Shown here piece by piece: positions 1-8,733 of a stretch of 64,000 nucleotides of DNA. The notes under the pieces are model-generated. The model had not been told where the DNA came from and made no database searches. It was given only the letters and a program-made list of their open reading frames with translations. The stretch spans positions 310,001 through 374,000 of the forward strand of contig NZ_BDAP01000003.1 in the NCBI RefSeq assembly GCF_001598915.1. The letters run 5' to 3'. Each line of letters begins with the position of its first letter. Position 1 is the first letter of the stretch. A program made the position numbers and the translations under genes. This DNA is from Williamsia muralis NBRC 105860 (GTDB lineage: Bacteria; Actinomycetota; Actinomycetes; Mycobacteriales; Mycobacteriaceae).

Positions 1-1
1 C

Positions 2-487
2 AAGGTGGAAGAGAACGTGCGTGGTGTGCTGCACACCAGCCGGCGCACGTATGCCGAGCAGGCCAATCTCGCGGTGAACCAGACCCTGATGCGATCGATC
101 AACACCACTGTCATCTCGGTACTCCCGGTGCTGTCCCTGATGGTCATCGCGGTGTGGGTGTTGGGAGTGGGCACCCTCAAGGACCTCGGTCTGGTCCAGA
201 TGGTCGGTGTCGTCACCGGCACGTTCTCGTCGATCTTCTTGGCGACCCCGCTGCTCGCCACCCTCAAGGAACGGCGTAAGGACATCGGCTCGCACACCCG
301 GAAGGTGCTGGCCCGTCGGAGCGAGCGTGAGGGTCGATCGGTAGCGGCGACCGATGACGTCGCACCCGCAGTCGGTGGCACCACCACGTTGACCAAAACC
401 GCCCCCGCGCCGGTTCGAGCGCAGCGGTCGGGAAGCGCCTCACATGCAGGGGCGCGTCCGTCGGGTAAGCGGCGCCGCAAACGCTAA
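2..487 (+). CDS. secF: Protein translocase subunit SecF, C-terminal part (5' end outside window)
   Basis: The reading frame is open from the window edge, so only the last ~161 residues are present. They hold two membrane segments typical of the SecD/SecF/RND fold (VLPVLSLMVIAVWVLG and LVQMVGVVTGTFSSIFLA), preceded by the conserved N-Q-T-L-x-R-S-I-N-T motif of SecF (NQTLMRSINTT). SecF works with SecD at the inner membrane to drive protein export with the proton-motive force. After the last helix comes a ~70-residue cytoplasmic tail rich in Thr, Ala, Arg and Lys ending in GKRRRKR, which is typical of actinobacterial SecF and not conserved in detail. secF-lipoprotein-apt-relA order matches Mycobacterium tuberculosis. 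Confidence 0.95.
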   Translation, partial: KVEENVRGVLHTSRRTYAEQANLAVNQTLMRSINTTVISVLPVLSLMVIAVWVLGVGTLKDLGLVQMVGVVTGTFSSIFLATPLLATLKERRKDIGSHTRKVLARRSEREGRSVAATDDVAPAVGGTTTLTKTAPAPVRAQRSGSASHAGARPSGKRRRKR

Positions 488-490
488 CCT
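485..490 (+). promoter_or_regulatory. Candidate -10 box for a leaderless lipoprotein mRNA
   Basis: TAACCT fits the actinobacterial TANNNT -10 pattern and overlaps the secF stop codon. It lies 5 bases before GTG 496 and 8 before ATG 499, so transcription would begin at or next to the start codon; there is no Shine-Dalgarno sequence. Inference from spacing only. Confidence 0.4.
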
Positions 491-495
491 GTGCG

Positions 496-2205
496 GTGAT
501 GAGATCCCGCGCACTGCTTGCCGCATCGCTGGCGATGGTGTGTGGGACGGCAGTGGTCGCGGGTTGCTCAGAAGACGCCGAATTCTCGGTGAACTACCTG
601 ATCGACGGTGCGGTGACCACATACAACACCGAGACGTTGAACGGTGGCATCGGCGGAGGGCAGATGGCTCTGGCGCGGGTGCTGCCCGGATTCAGCTACC
701 TCGGGCCCGACGGGCGCGTCATCGCGGACACCGACATCGGAACCGCGACACCACAGCCGGTCGACCCTTCCCGTCTGACGGTGAACTACCAGATCAATCC
801 CCGGGCCGTGTATTCCGACGGGGTACCGCTGACCTGCGATGCGATGACGTTGGCGTGGGCTGCCCACAGCGGGCGTTTCTCTGGATTCGAACCCGTCACC
901 ACCGCTGGCTATCGCGACATCGAACGCGTCGAGTGCACCCCCGGCGCCAAGACGGCGACCGTCACCTTCCGGCCCGGCCGCGCCTATCGCGACTGGAAGG
1001 GGCTGTTCGGGGCGGGGACGCTGATCCCTCCTCAGGTGGTTGCCCGTGCCTCGGGGGTGCCGGATGTCGTCGGACCCATCAGCCGAGGCGACCGCCGCGT
1101 CCTGGGACAGATGGCGCGGATCTGGAACACGGGTCTGTCGATGACACCCGGCGAATTCGAATCCGCAGACTTCCCTGCACTGGGCCCCTATCGGGTGCAG
1201 GACTACACCCGAGACGGCGGACTGGTGCTGTCCGCCAACGACCGATGGTGGGGCCAACCCGCCGGTGAACAACAGCTGACGCTGTGGCCGCGGTCCACTG
1301 CGATGAGCGACGATTTCGCGGACGGCAAAGGTGACTCGAAGGTCGACGTGCTCGACATCGGGGCCGGAACCTACAGTGCCGTCGACCCGGCGCCGCGCCG
1401 ACAGTCCAGCACCACCGCGGCGCCACCTCCGGGGCCGATGCCACCGGCCTCGCTGGGGGTCGAGCGGATCGTCATGGCCGGTCGCGGTGTGTTCGCCACC
1501 TCGGCCGCGCGTCGCGCGTTCGCCGCGTGCGTACCCCGTGACGGTCTCGCCCGCGAGTTCGGCCGCGGGGCCCCCATCGCCAACAACCATCTGCTCGGGC
1601 CGGGTGATCTCCTCACGGGTGCACTTGATGCCGAGTTCGGTCGCGACTACCTGCGGGCCGACCCCGAGCGTGCCGCACGGGAAGCGCGCGAGTCGGGGGC
1701 AGGCGCTGCTATGACCGTCCGCATCGGTTATCTCGGACCGGACATGCGCAGAGGTCAGATGGTGGCCGCCATCACGGCCAGCTGCCAGCGTGCCGGCATC
1801 ACCGTGGTCGACGCCGCCTCCGACACCATCGGTCCGGCGAGTCTCGGCGCCGAGGTGGATGCCTTGATCACCGCTTCCGGCAACGGATTCGCCGCCACGG
1901 GCGCCGCCGATCCCATCCGGGATTCCTACGCCTTCCATCGAAGCGATCCGAGCAACATCGGCAGGTACTCGAACGCGAGGGTCTCGGCCCTGATCGACCA
2001 GCTCGCGGTGACGGTTCGGCCCGCGGGTCAGCTCCCTCTACTCCGCGAGATCGAGTTGTTGCTGTGGCAGGACATGCCGGCTCTCCCGTTGTTCGTCGAG
2101 CCGCGAACGCGGCTTTCGGGAGACAATGTGGACAACGTGGTGCCCGGGAACGCTCGCGTCGGTACGGGATGGAACATTGATCGCTGGATGCTGTCGGACA
2201 CCTGA
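496..2205 (+). CDS. Family 5 extracellular solute-binding lipoprotein (DppA/OppA-like), orphan
   Basis: About 569 residues with a lipoprotein signal peptide: Met-Arg-Ser-Arg, a hydrophobic stretch and a lipobox VAGC near residue 24, so the mature protein should be anchored to the outer face of the membrane. The rest resembles peptide/nickel-type (SBP_bac_5) binding proteins: an N-terminal NYLIDGAVTTYN segment, a LTVNYQINPRAVYSDGVPLTCD region, and a C-terminal SDPSNIGRYSNARVSALIDQ stretch. The start is either GTG 496 or ATG 499 (GTG-ATG-AGA); the signal peptide works from both. No permease or ATPase genes lie nearby, so it is an orphan binding protein; the M. tuberculosis counterpart in the same place is Rv2585c. 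Ligand unknown. A Pro/Ala-rich stretch near residue 310 is probably a linker. Confidence 0.88.
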   Translation: MMRSRALLAASLAMVCGTAVVAGCSEDAEFSVNYLIDGAVTTYNTETLNGGIGGGQMALARVLPGFSYLGPDGRVIADTDIGTATPQPVDPSRLTVNYQINPRAVYSDGVPLTCDAMTLAWAAHSGRFSGFEPVTTAGYRDIERVECTPGAKTATVTFRPGRAYRDWKGLFGAGTLIPPQVVARASGVPDVVGPISRGDRRVLGQMARIWNTGLSMTPGEFESADFPALGPYRVQDYTRDGGLVLSANDRWWGQPAGEQQLTLWPRSTAMSDDFADGKGDSKVDVLDIGAGTYSAVDPAPRRQSSTTAAPPPGPMPPASLGVERIVMAGRGVFATSAARRAFAACVPRDGLAREFGRGAPIANNHLLGPGDLLTGALDAEFGRDYLRADPERAAREARESGAGAAMTVRIGYLGPDMRRGQMVAAITASCQRAGITVVDAASDTIGPASLGAEVDALITASGNGFAATGAADPIRDSYAFHRSDPSNIGRYSNARVSALIDQLAVTVRPAGQLPLLREIELLLWQDMPALPLFVEPRTRLSGDNVDNVVPGNARVGTGWNIDRWMLSDT

Positions 2206-2286
2206 CCCGCGTTCTACAGACCACGCAGGCCCACCGAGGCGCACGACGTCGAACGGTGGTAATCGAACAGATGAGGACTTGAGAAG

Positions 2287-2868
2287 ATGGACAGCCCCAC
2301 CACCCAGACCGGCCGCGAGGCACACACCGCTCGCGAGGCCTCGTCGGCAATCGAGCGGCTCACTCGCAAGGTCGCCGATTTTCCGTCTCCGGGAGTCCAG
2401 TTCAAAGATCTGTCACCCGTGCTGGCCGATCCGGCCGGGCTTCGTGCGGTGATCTCCGGACTCGCCGACTGCGACGCCGGTCAGATCGACCTGGTGGCGG
2501 GAATCGACGCGCGGGGATTTCTGTTGGGTTCGGGTGTGGCACTCGAGCTCGGCACCGGAGTGCTGGCGGTCCGCAAGGCCGGAAAGCTGCCCCCGCCGGT
2601 GCTGATGCAGGAGTACACCCTCGAGTACGGATCCGCCTGCCTGGAGATCCCGGCCGACGGCCTCGACCTCACGGGGATGCGGGTACTGATCGTCGACGAC
2701 GTGCTCGCGACCGGAGGAACGGTCATCGCCGCGATCAAGCTGCTGCGCCAAGCCGGGGCGATACCGGTCGCGGTGGCCGTGGTGATGGAACTCGGCGCAC
2801 TCGGTGGCCGGGCGGCAATCAGCCAGGCCGTCGGTGACATCGGGCTGTCTGCCCTGACTCCGGGCTGA
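2287..2868 (+). CDS. apt: Adenine phosphoribosyltransferase
   Basis: Converts adenine and PRPP to AMP and pyrophosphate (purine salvage, cytoplasm). The 193-residue product has the family opening [19 protein letters not shown] (residues 31-49), AGIDARGF, and the PRPP-binding motif [13 protein letters not shown] (about 133-145). The N-terminus is ~20 residues longer than E. coli Apt. ATG is preceded by a weak purine run (GAGAAG). It stands between the solute-binding lipoprotein and relA, as in mycobacteria, where apt and relA adjacency links purine salvage with ppGpp metabolism. Confidence 0.95.
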   Translation: MDSPTTQTGREAHTAREASSAIERLTRKVADFPSPGVQFKDLSPVLADPAGLRAVISGLADCDAGQIDLVAGIDARGFLLGSGVALELGTGVLAVRKAGKLPPPVLMQEYTLEYGSACLEIPADGLDLTGMRVLIVDDVLATGGTVIAAIKLLRQAGAIPVAVAVVMELGALGGRAAISQAVGDIGLSALTPG

Positions 2869-2934
2869 GGTCTAGGGTTGATGGACATGATCTGACTGGT
2901 AGTTTTCGATCCTTCACATCACAGGAGGTGACCG

Positions 2935-5298
2935 ATGGCCGAAGAGACGCCTGGTGCTCTGACGCAGGCCCCGACCGGCGACAGCGTCGCCCCCGTGGCA
3001 CCCCCGGCGGCGGACGTCGCCCCGGTCAAAGGGTCGAACGGTGCTGTCTCGACCTCGGCCTCCCGCCGTGTCAGGGCTCGCCTGGCCCGACGGATGACCG
3101 CGACCAAGAGTTCGATTCGGCCGGTGCTCGAGCCCCTCGTCGCCCTTCACCGCGACGGCTACCCCAAAGCCGACGTCACCGTTCTCCAACGCGCCTATGA
3201 CACCGCGGAGGCCAAGCACAGCGGGCAGTTCCGCAAGTCCGGCGACCCGTACATCACGCACCCGCTCGCGGTGGCCACCATCCTCGCCGACCTCGGAATG
3301 GACACCACCACGCTGGTGGCGGCGCTGCTGCACGACACCGTCGAGGACACGGGCTACTCGCTGGAACAGCTGTCCGAGGACTTCGGGCAAGAAGTCGCCC
3401 ACCTCGTCGATGGCGTGACCAAGCTCGACAAGGTCGCTCTGGGCAACGCGGCCGAGGCCGAGACCATCCGCAAGATGATCATCGCGATGGCCCGTGATCC
3501 GCGGGTCCTGGTGATCAAGGTCGCCGACCGCCTGCACAACATGCGCACCATGCGCTTCCTGCCACCGGAGAAGCAGGCGCGCAAAGCCCGCGAGACTTTG
3601 GAAGTCATTGCCCCACTTGCTCATCGACTGGGCATGGCAACCGTCAAGTGGGAACTAGAGGATCTCGCCTTCGCCATCCTGCATCCCAAGCGTTACGAGG
3701 AGATCGTCCGTCTCGTGGCCGACCGGGCGCCCTCCAGAGACACCTACCTGGCCAGGGTTCGCGCCGACATCATCAACGCGCTCACCGGATCTCGCATCAC
3801 GGCGACCGTAGAGGGCCGGCCCAAGCACTACTGGTCGATCTATCAGAAGATGATCGTCAAGGGGCGCGAGTTCGACGACATCCACGACCTCGTGGGTATG
3901 CGCATCCTGTGCGACGACCTGCGGGACTGCTATGCCGCTGTGGGCGTGGTGCATTCACTCTGGCAACCGATGGCCGGCCGCTTCAAGGACTACATCGCCC
4001 AACCTCGTTTCGGGGTGTACCAGTCGCTGCACACCACCGTGATCGGTCCCGAGGGCAAACCCCTCGAGGTGCAGATCCGCACCCGCGACATGCACCGCAC
4101 GGCGGAGTTCGGGATCGCGGCCCACTGGCGATACAAGGAGACGAAGGGCAAGCACAGTTCCGACTCTGCCGAGATCGACGACATGGCGTGGATGCGGCAG
4201 TTGCTCGATTGGCAGAGAGAGGCTGCCGATCCCGGCGAGTTCCTCGAGTCGCTGCGGTACGACCTCGCAGTCAAGGAGATCTTCGTCTTCACACCCAAGG
4301 GCGACGTGATCACCCTCCCCACCGGATCGACGCCGGTGGACTTCGCCTACGCGGTCCACACCGAGGTCGGCCACCGCTGTATCGGGGCGCGGGTCAACGG
4401 TCGACTCGTCGCGCTCGAACGCACACTCGAGAACGGGGAAGTCGTAGAGGTCTTCACCTCGAAAGCTGCCACCGCGGGGCCATCGCGGGACTGGCAGTCG
4501 TTTGTGGTCAGTCCACGCGCCAAGGCGAAGATCCGGCAGTGGTTCGCCAAGGAACGCCGGGAGGAAGCTCTCGAATCCGGCAAAGATGCTATCGCCAAAG
4601 AGGTTCGCCGAGGCGGACTTCCGATTCAGAGGCTGCTGAACAGCGATTCCATGGGCGCGATTGCCCATGAGCTGCGTTTCACGGATGTGTCGGCGCTCTA
4701 CGCCGCTGTCGGTGAGGGACATGTCTCCGCGCGCCACGTGGTCAGTCGTCTGGTGGCCCAGCTCGGTGGACTCGAAGACGCCGAAGAAGAGCTCGCCGAA
4801 CGGTCCACCCCGTCGACGATGCCGTCCCCGGCCCGCCAGACGGGCGATGCCGGTGTGGTGGTCCCCGGCGCGGACGGCGTCCTGGCCAAGCTGGCGAAGT
4901 GCTGCACTCCCGTTCCGGGCGACGAGATCATGGGATTCGTGACCCGCGGTGGGGGAGTGAGCGTGCATCGCACCGATTGCACCAACGCCGGAGCACTGCG
5001 CGAGCAGTCCGAACGGATCATCGAGGTCAAATGGGCGCCGTCACCGTCGTCGGTGTTCCTCGTCGCCATCCAGGTCGAGGCCCTCGACCGGTCGCGTCTG
5101 CTGTCGGACGTCACCCGCGTCCTCGCAGACGAGCGCGTGAACATCTTGTCGGCATCGGTGACCACATCACGTGATCGGGTGGCCATCAGCAAGTTCACCT
5201 TCGAGATGGGCGACCCGAAGCATCTCGGCCACGTCCTCAACGTGGTCCGCAATGTCGAAGGTGTCTACGACGTCTACCGGGTCACCTCGGCCGCGTAG
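2935..5298 (+). CDS. relA: Bifunctional (p)ppGpp synthetase/hydrolase
   Basis: Long RSH enzyme of 787 residues that makes and degrades (p)ppGpp, the stringent-response alarmone. Domains in order: a variable ~60-residue N-terminus; HD hydrolase domain with HDTVEDT (133-139) and [10 protein letters not shown] (~197); synthetase domain from [13 protein letters not shown] to [24 protein letters not shown] (~300-404); TGS domain ([23 protein letters not shown], ~452-475); zinc-finger-like helical region with KCCTPVPGD (~655); C-terminal ACT domain (~705-785). Hydrolase HD residues are intact, so it is bifunctional Rel rather than a synthetase-only RelA. A near-perfect Shine-Dalgarno AGGAGGTG sits at 2923-2930. 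Its 3' end lies inside an inverted repeat shared with convergent ppiB. Confidence 0.97.
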   Translation: MAEETPGALTQAPTGDSVAPVAPPAADVAPVKGSNGAVSTSASRRVRARLARRMTATKSSIRPVLEPLVALHRDGYPKADVTVLQRAYDTAEAKHSGQFRKSGDPYITHPLAVATILADLGMDTTTLVAALLHDTVEDTGYSLEQLSEDFGQEVAHLVDGVTKLDKVALGNAAEAETIRKMIIAMARDPRVLVIKVADRLHNMRTMRFLPPEKQARKARETLEVIAPLAHRLGMATVKWELEDLAFAILHPKRYEEIVRLVADRAPSRDTYLARVRADIINALTGSRITATVEGRPKHYWSIYQKMIVKGREFDDIHDLVGMRILCDDLRDCYAAVGVVHSLWQPMAGRFKDYIAQPRFGVYQSLHTTVIGPEGKPLEVQIRTRDMHRTAEFGIAAHWRYKETKGKHSSDSAEIDDMAWMRQLLDWQREAADPGEFLESLRYDLAVKEIFVFTPKGDVITLPTGSTPVDFAYAVHTEVGHRCIGARVNGRLVALERTLENGEVVEVFTSKAATAGPSRDWQSFVVSPRAKAKIRQWFAKERREEALESGKDAIAKEVRRGGLPIQRLLNSDSMGAIAHELRFTDVSALYAAVGEGHVSARHVVSRLVAQLGGLEDAEEELAERSTPSTMPSPARQTGDAGVVVPGADGVLAKLAKCCTPVPGDEIMGFVTRGGGVSVHRTDCTNAGALREQSERIIEVKWAPSPSSVFLVAIQVEALDRSRLLSDVTRVLADERVNILSASVTTSRDRVAISKFTFEMGDPKHLGHVLNVVRNVEGVYDVYRVTSAA

Positions 5299-5339
5299 TC
5301 GAACCCTGGTCGCTCACCGGGGTCGAGACGGCCGAGGTG
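5283..5339. terminator. Nested inverted repeat between convergent relA and ppiB
   Basis: An outer perfect 11-bp stem pairs CACCTCGGCCG (5283-5293) with CGGCCGAGGTG (5329-5339). It encloses an inner 8-bp stem (one G-T wobble) ACCCTGGT (5303-5310) / ACCGGGGT (5316-5323) with a 5-base loop. The relA stop codon (5296-5298) is inside the structure. There is no T-run on either side. Placement between two convergent genes suggests a bidirectional termination or 3'-end-stabilising structure. Confidence 0.6.
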
Positions 5340-5343
5340 GCTC

Positions 5344-6294
5344 TCAGCTTCCGATCGTGGCGGTGGTGATGTCCACCGGGAGAACGGGTTTGCCGTCTGA
5401 CGGGTTCTCGTCGAGCGACCCGGTGGACTGGTTCGGACGCAAGCCGGGCACGATGCCGCCTGCGAGCACCTTGTCCAGCACCTGCAGGCCGGGCTCTTCG
5501 ACCTTGCCGATCACCGTGTAATCGGCAGGCAGTACGCCGTCCTGGATCACCATGAAGAACTGACTTCCGCCGGTTCCCGCGCCGGTTTCCTGGTTGGTGC
5601 CGCTGTTGGCCACCGCGATGGTGCCGCGGGGATACGTCACCGGTTGCGCTCCGGTGGTCGGGTCGGCTTCGCCGGCCGACGCGAATCCCGTCGGCAATTC
5701 GTCAGGACTCTGCCAGCCGGGCCCGCCGCGACCGGTGGCGGTGGGGTCTCCGCACTGGAGCACCTTGAGTTGATCGCTGGTCAGCCGGTGGCAGGAGGTG
5801 TCGTTGAAGTAGTTCTCTTTGATGAGGCTCTCGAACGCGCCGACGTTGCAGGGGGCGTCCTTTCGGTTCAGCTGAACCGGGATTGCACCCTGGCTGGTGT
5901 CGAATACGACGTCGACCGAGCCTTCTTTGAGTTGCTTGTCGCCGGGCATGGGCGCTTTACGCTGTTTGGCGGCACCGGCTTTGAGCTCACCGAGGAACTG
6001 CTGGAACTTGGGCTGCTGGTCAGCCGGGACCTCTGCCGGCACGGTGTCCGGCAGGCCTTCGAACGGGTCGGCCGTGTCCTCGACGTAGCTGCACGCGGTC
6101 CAGCGGGCCTTCTCGTTGTCGTCGGCGACCTTTTTCACGATGAGCGTGGTGGCCACCGCGGCGACCGCAACGACCAGTACCACGGACGTCGAGACGATGA
6201 TGATCTTGCGCTTGCGCGCGGCCTGCTGCTGCCGCTCCAACCGCCGCTCCAGCTTGCGTTTCGCCGCCTGCCGTCGTTGCTCGTTGCTCGACAC
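5344..6294 (-). CDS. ppiB: Membrane-anchored cyclophilin-type peptidyl-prolyl cis-trans isomerase
   Basis: 316 residues. A basic, coiled-coil-like N-terminus (SSNEQRRQAAKRKLERRLERQ) precedes one membrane segment (IIIVSTSVVLVVAVAAVATTLIV), so the catalytic domain should lie outside the membrane. The cyclophilin domain spans roughly residues 125-305 (FDTSQGAIPVQL, SLIKENYFNDTSCHRL, GSQFFMVIQDGVLPADYTVIGKV). It catalyses proline isomerisation during folding of exported proteins. GTG 6294 was chosen over an ATG 39 bases upstream because ACGGAGGATC lies 8-17 bases before it and the homologous mycobacterial protein starts at this motif. It is a monocistronic gene divergent from the MBL-fold gene and convergent with relA. 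Confidence 0.92.
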   Translation of the reverse strand: MSSNEQRRQAAKRKLERRLERQQQAARKRKIIIVSTSVVLVVAVAAVATTLIVKKVADDNEKARWTACSYVEDTADPFEGLPDTVPAEVPADQQPKFQQFLGELKAGAAKQRKAPMPGDKQLKEGSVDVVFDTSQGAIPVQLNRKDAPCNVGAFESLIKENYFNDTSCHRLTSDQLKVLQCGDPTATGRGGPGWQSPDELPTGFASAGEADPTTGAQPVTYPRGTIAVANSGTNQETGAGTGGSQFFMVIQDGVLPADYTVIGKVEEPGLQVLDKVLAGGIVPGLRPNQSTGSLDENPSDGKPVLPVDITTATIGS

Positions 6295-6494
6295 CGCAGA
6301 GATCCTCCGTATAAATCGTCCGTCTCGCTGCACCCCGGGCGCGGGGCATCCGGTGCGAGTCTGCCAGCAAATGCTGAGAGCACGTTATATGGGTGCGGCG
6401 TTGGCGCGCCGACTTCGGCACGTGGCCGGGGCAATCACGTTTTGCCGTGCTGGGATGATGAAGGAACACCTTCCCCGACCCAGGAGTGCAGACC

Positions 6495-7220
6495 ATGCTG
6501 ATCACGGGCTTCCCCGCGGGCATGTTCGCCACCAACTGCTATGTGGTGGCGCCCGCCCCCGGTAGCGAGGCGATCATCATCGACCCAGGTCAGGACTCCG
6601 CTCCAGGAGTGCGCAAACTACTGGCCGAGCATTCACTGACCCCGGTGGCAGTGCTGCTGACCCACGGGCACCTCGATCACACCTGGAACGCCACCGAGTT
6701 GTGCGACGAATACGCCATCCCGGCATTCATCCATCCGGCTGACAGGCACATGCTCGCCGACCCGGCGGCCGGAATCGGACGGGCACTCGGAGCGATGATC
6801 GGCGACACCGTCTTTCGAGAGCCGGAGAAGGTGATCGATCTCGTCGATCGCGAAGATCTGGACGTCGCGGGGTTGTCCTTCTCGGTGGATCTGGCGCCGG
6901 GTCACACGCAGGGTTCGGTGCTGTTCGGTATCGACGTGGACACCCCGGAGGGGACTGTTCCGGTCTGCTTCGCGGGCGACGTGCTGTTTGCCGGTTCCAT
7001 CGGCCGCACGGACCTGCCGGGCGGCGACCACCAACAACTGCTCGATTCCATCGCCGACCGGATGCTGGGGTTGCCGGACGAGACGTTGGTACTGCCAGGG
7101 CACGGCGAGCAGACGACCATCGGTCGCGAACGTGCCGGCAATCCATTTTTGGCCGATCTGTCCCACCCCGGGCAGGATGGACCGGCCACCAACCGATCGA
7201 AGGGACGTCACGGACTGTGA
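6495..7220 (+). CDS. Metallo-beta-lactamase-fold hydrolase (glyoxalase II-like)
   Basis: 241 residues with the MBL metal-binding pattern HGHLDH ([13 protein letters not shown]), downstream APGHTQGSV histidine, [14 protein letters not shown] aspartate and [11 protein letters not shown] histidine, all as in hydroxyacylglutathione hydrolase-like proteins. Mycolic actinobacteria lack glutathione, so the physiological thiol ester is uncertain. ATG 6495 is preferred because AGGAG at 6482-6486 is 8 bases upstream; an in-frame GTG at 6486 would overlap that ribosome site. Its stop overlaps the hisS start by 4 bases (GTGA), so the two are translationally coupled. M. tuberculosis has the same pair (Rv2581c-hisS). 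Confidence 0.9.
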   Translation: MLITGFPAGMFATNCYVVAPAPGSEAIIIDPGQDSAPGVRKLLAEHSLTPVAVLLTHGHLDHTWNATELCDEYAIPAFIHPADRHMLADPAAGIGRALGAMIGDTVFREPEKVIDLVDREDLDVAGLSFSVDLAPGHTQGSVLFGIDVDTPEGTVPVCFAGDVLFAGSIGRTDLPGGDHQQLLDSIADRMLGLPDETLVLPGHGEQTTIGRERAGNPFLADLSHPGQDGPATNRSKGRHGL

Positions 7221-8491
7221 ATGCCGGATTCCAGGCGCCGCGGGGCGTACCAGACTACGTTCCGCCGTCATCGGCCCAGTTCGTCGCCGTCCGCGACGCA
7301 TTGACCAGGGCGGCGCGACTGGCCGGATACTCACACATAGAGCTGCCGATCTTCGAGGACACCGCGTTGTTCGCCCGGGGCGTCGGAGAATCCACCGACG
7401 TGGTCTCGAAGGAGATGTACACGTTCGCCGATCGTGGTGACCGGTCGGTGACGTTGCGTCCGGAAGGAACCGCGGGCGTGATGCGGGCCGTGATCCAGCA
7501 CGGCCTCGATCGGGGTCAACTCCCTGTCAAGCTGTCCTACGCAGGGCCGTTCTTCCGTTACGAGAAGCCTCAGACGGGCCGGTACCGCCAGTTGCAGCAG
7601 GTGGGTGTCGAGGCGATCGGGATCGACGACCCGGCTCTCGACGCGGAGGTCATCGCGATCGCAGACGAGGGCTTCCGCGCCCTGGGGCTGAGCGGCTTTC
7701 GCCTCGAGATCACCTCGCTCGGCGATGACACCTGCCGGCCTCAGTATCGGGAAGCCTTGCAGCAGTTTCTCTTCGGACTCGATCTGGACGAAGAGACGCG
7801 GCGCCGAGCGGGGATCAACCCGTTGAGGGTGCTCGACGACAAGAGGCCGCACATCCGTGAGGCGACGGCCGGTGCACCTCTGATGATCGACTACCTGTCG
7901 GACTCGGCTCGGGAACACTTCGATGCGGTGATCGGACACCTGGACCGGCTCGGCGTGGCTTATGAGAAGAACCCGAGGTTGGTCCGCGGCCTGGACTACT
8001 ACACGAAGACCACCTTCGAGTTCGTTCACGACGGGCTCGGTGCGCAGTCGGGCATCGGTGGCGGCGGTCGCTACGACGGCTTGATGAAGCAGTTGGGCGG
8101 CAAGCAGGAGCTGTCCGGTATCGGTTATGGGCTCGGCGTGGACCGCACCGTTCTGGCGTTGGAGGCCGAAGGGATCGCCGCGGCAACGGACGCACGGTGC
8201 GAGGTGTTCGGGGTGCCACTCGGTGACGCCGCCAAAGATGCCCTCGTCGAGGTTGCCGGTCGGCTCCGCGCGGCCGGGGTCAGGGTCGACATCGCCTACG
8301 GCGGTCGCGGACTCAAGGGAGCGATGAAGGCGGCTGACCGATCGGGCGCGCGATTCGCACTGGTTCTCGGCGAGAACGAACTGGCTTCCGGTGAGGTCGA
8401 GCTCAAGGACCTGAGCAACGGGAACCAGCAGCGCCTGGCGCTCGATGATGTTGTGCAGCAACTGACTTCGCAGCTGGCCGCAGGCCGATGA
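7217..8491 (+). CDS. hisS: Histidyl-tRNA synthetase
   Basis: Class II aminoacyl-tRNA synthetase of 424 residues that charges tRNA-His. Motif 2 is [14 protein letters not shown] (about 112-125), the histidine-specific signature is [14 protein letters not shown] (~254), the glycine-rich motif 3 region is GGGGRYDGL, and an anticodon-binding domain fills the last ~95 residues. GTG start overlaps the upstream stop (GTGA). Its own stop overlaps ATG of a small lipoprotein gene (ATGA at 8488-8491). Confidence 0.97.
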   Translation: MNAGFQAPRGVPDYVPPSSAQFVAVRDALTRAARLAGYSHIELPIFEDTALFARGVGESTDVVSKEMYTFADRGDRSVTLRPEGTAGVMRAVIQHGLDRGQLPVKLSYAGPFFRYEKPQTGRYRQLQQVGVEAIGIDDPALDAEVIAIADEGFRALGLSGFRLEITSLGDDTCRPQYREALQQFLFGLDLDEETRRRAGINPLRVLDDKRPHIREATAGAPLMIDYLSDSAREHFDAVIGHLDRLGVAYEKNPRLVRGLDYYTKTTFEFVHDGLGAQSGIGGGGRYDGLMKQLGGKQELSGIGYGLGVDRTVLALEAEGIAAATDARCEVFGVPLGDAAKDALVEVAGRLRAAGVRVDIAYGGRGLKGAMKAADRSGARFALVLGENELASGEVELKDLSNGNQQRLALDDVVQQLTSQLAAGR

Positions 8492-8667
8492 GCCGCCGGG
8501 TCCGGCTCTGGTGCGCGGCCGGGCTGACCGCACTGGTCATGACCGGGTCGGTTGCCTGCACCTTCACGGTGAGCGGTGACCCCGAACCGGCACCGTTCAC
8601 CGGACGCACATGGGGGAGCCAGGCCCACACCCCGAGTCTGCCGGTCGCCGAGAACCCGCCCGAGTAA
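8488..8667 (+). CDS. Small predicted lipoprotein (59 residues), translationally coupled to hisS
   Basis: A short gene overlapping the hisS stop by 4 bases (ATGA). The product starts [20 protein letters not shown], i.e. two or three arginines then a hydrophobic segment, followed by lipobox SVAC with Cys at residue 24; the mature part is only ~36 residues, rich in Pro, Thr and Glu ([18 protein letters not shown]). This is what is expected of a tiny surface lipoprotein. I do not recognise the family and assign no function. Coding is supported by the overlap, the signal-peptide logic and the clean stop before the convergent gene. Confidence 0.65.
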   Translation: MSRRVRLWCAAGLTALVMTGSVACTFTVSGDPEPAPFTGRTWGSQAHTPSLPVAENPPE

Positions 8668-8680
8668 CCCGCCGAGCGGG
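8668..8680. terminator. Short GC hairpin between convergent genes
   Basis: CCCGC / GCGGG with a CGA loop directly follows the small lipoprotein stop codon. Only 5 bp and no T-run; it may stop transcripts from hisS and the convergent DUF885 gene, which ends 54 bases further on. Confidence 0.3.
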
Positions 8681-8733
8681 CATTCCGAGCGGCGGAAGGT
8701 CGCGGTCGGTGGCGCCCGGCGCCCGATCGGTGG

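Noticed and set aside
568-1938. 456-codon open frame on the minus strand
   Set aside because: Lies wholly antisense to the solute-binding lipoprotein gene; produced by high GC codon bias, with no ribosome site and a non-protein-like Arg/Gly/His-rich composition.
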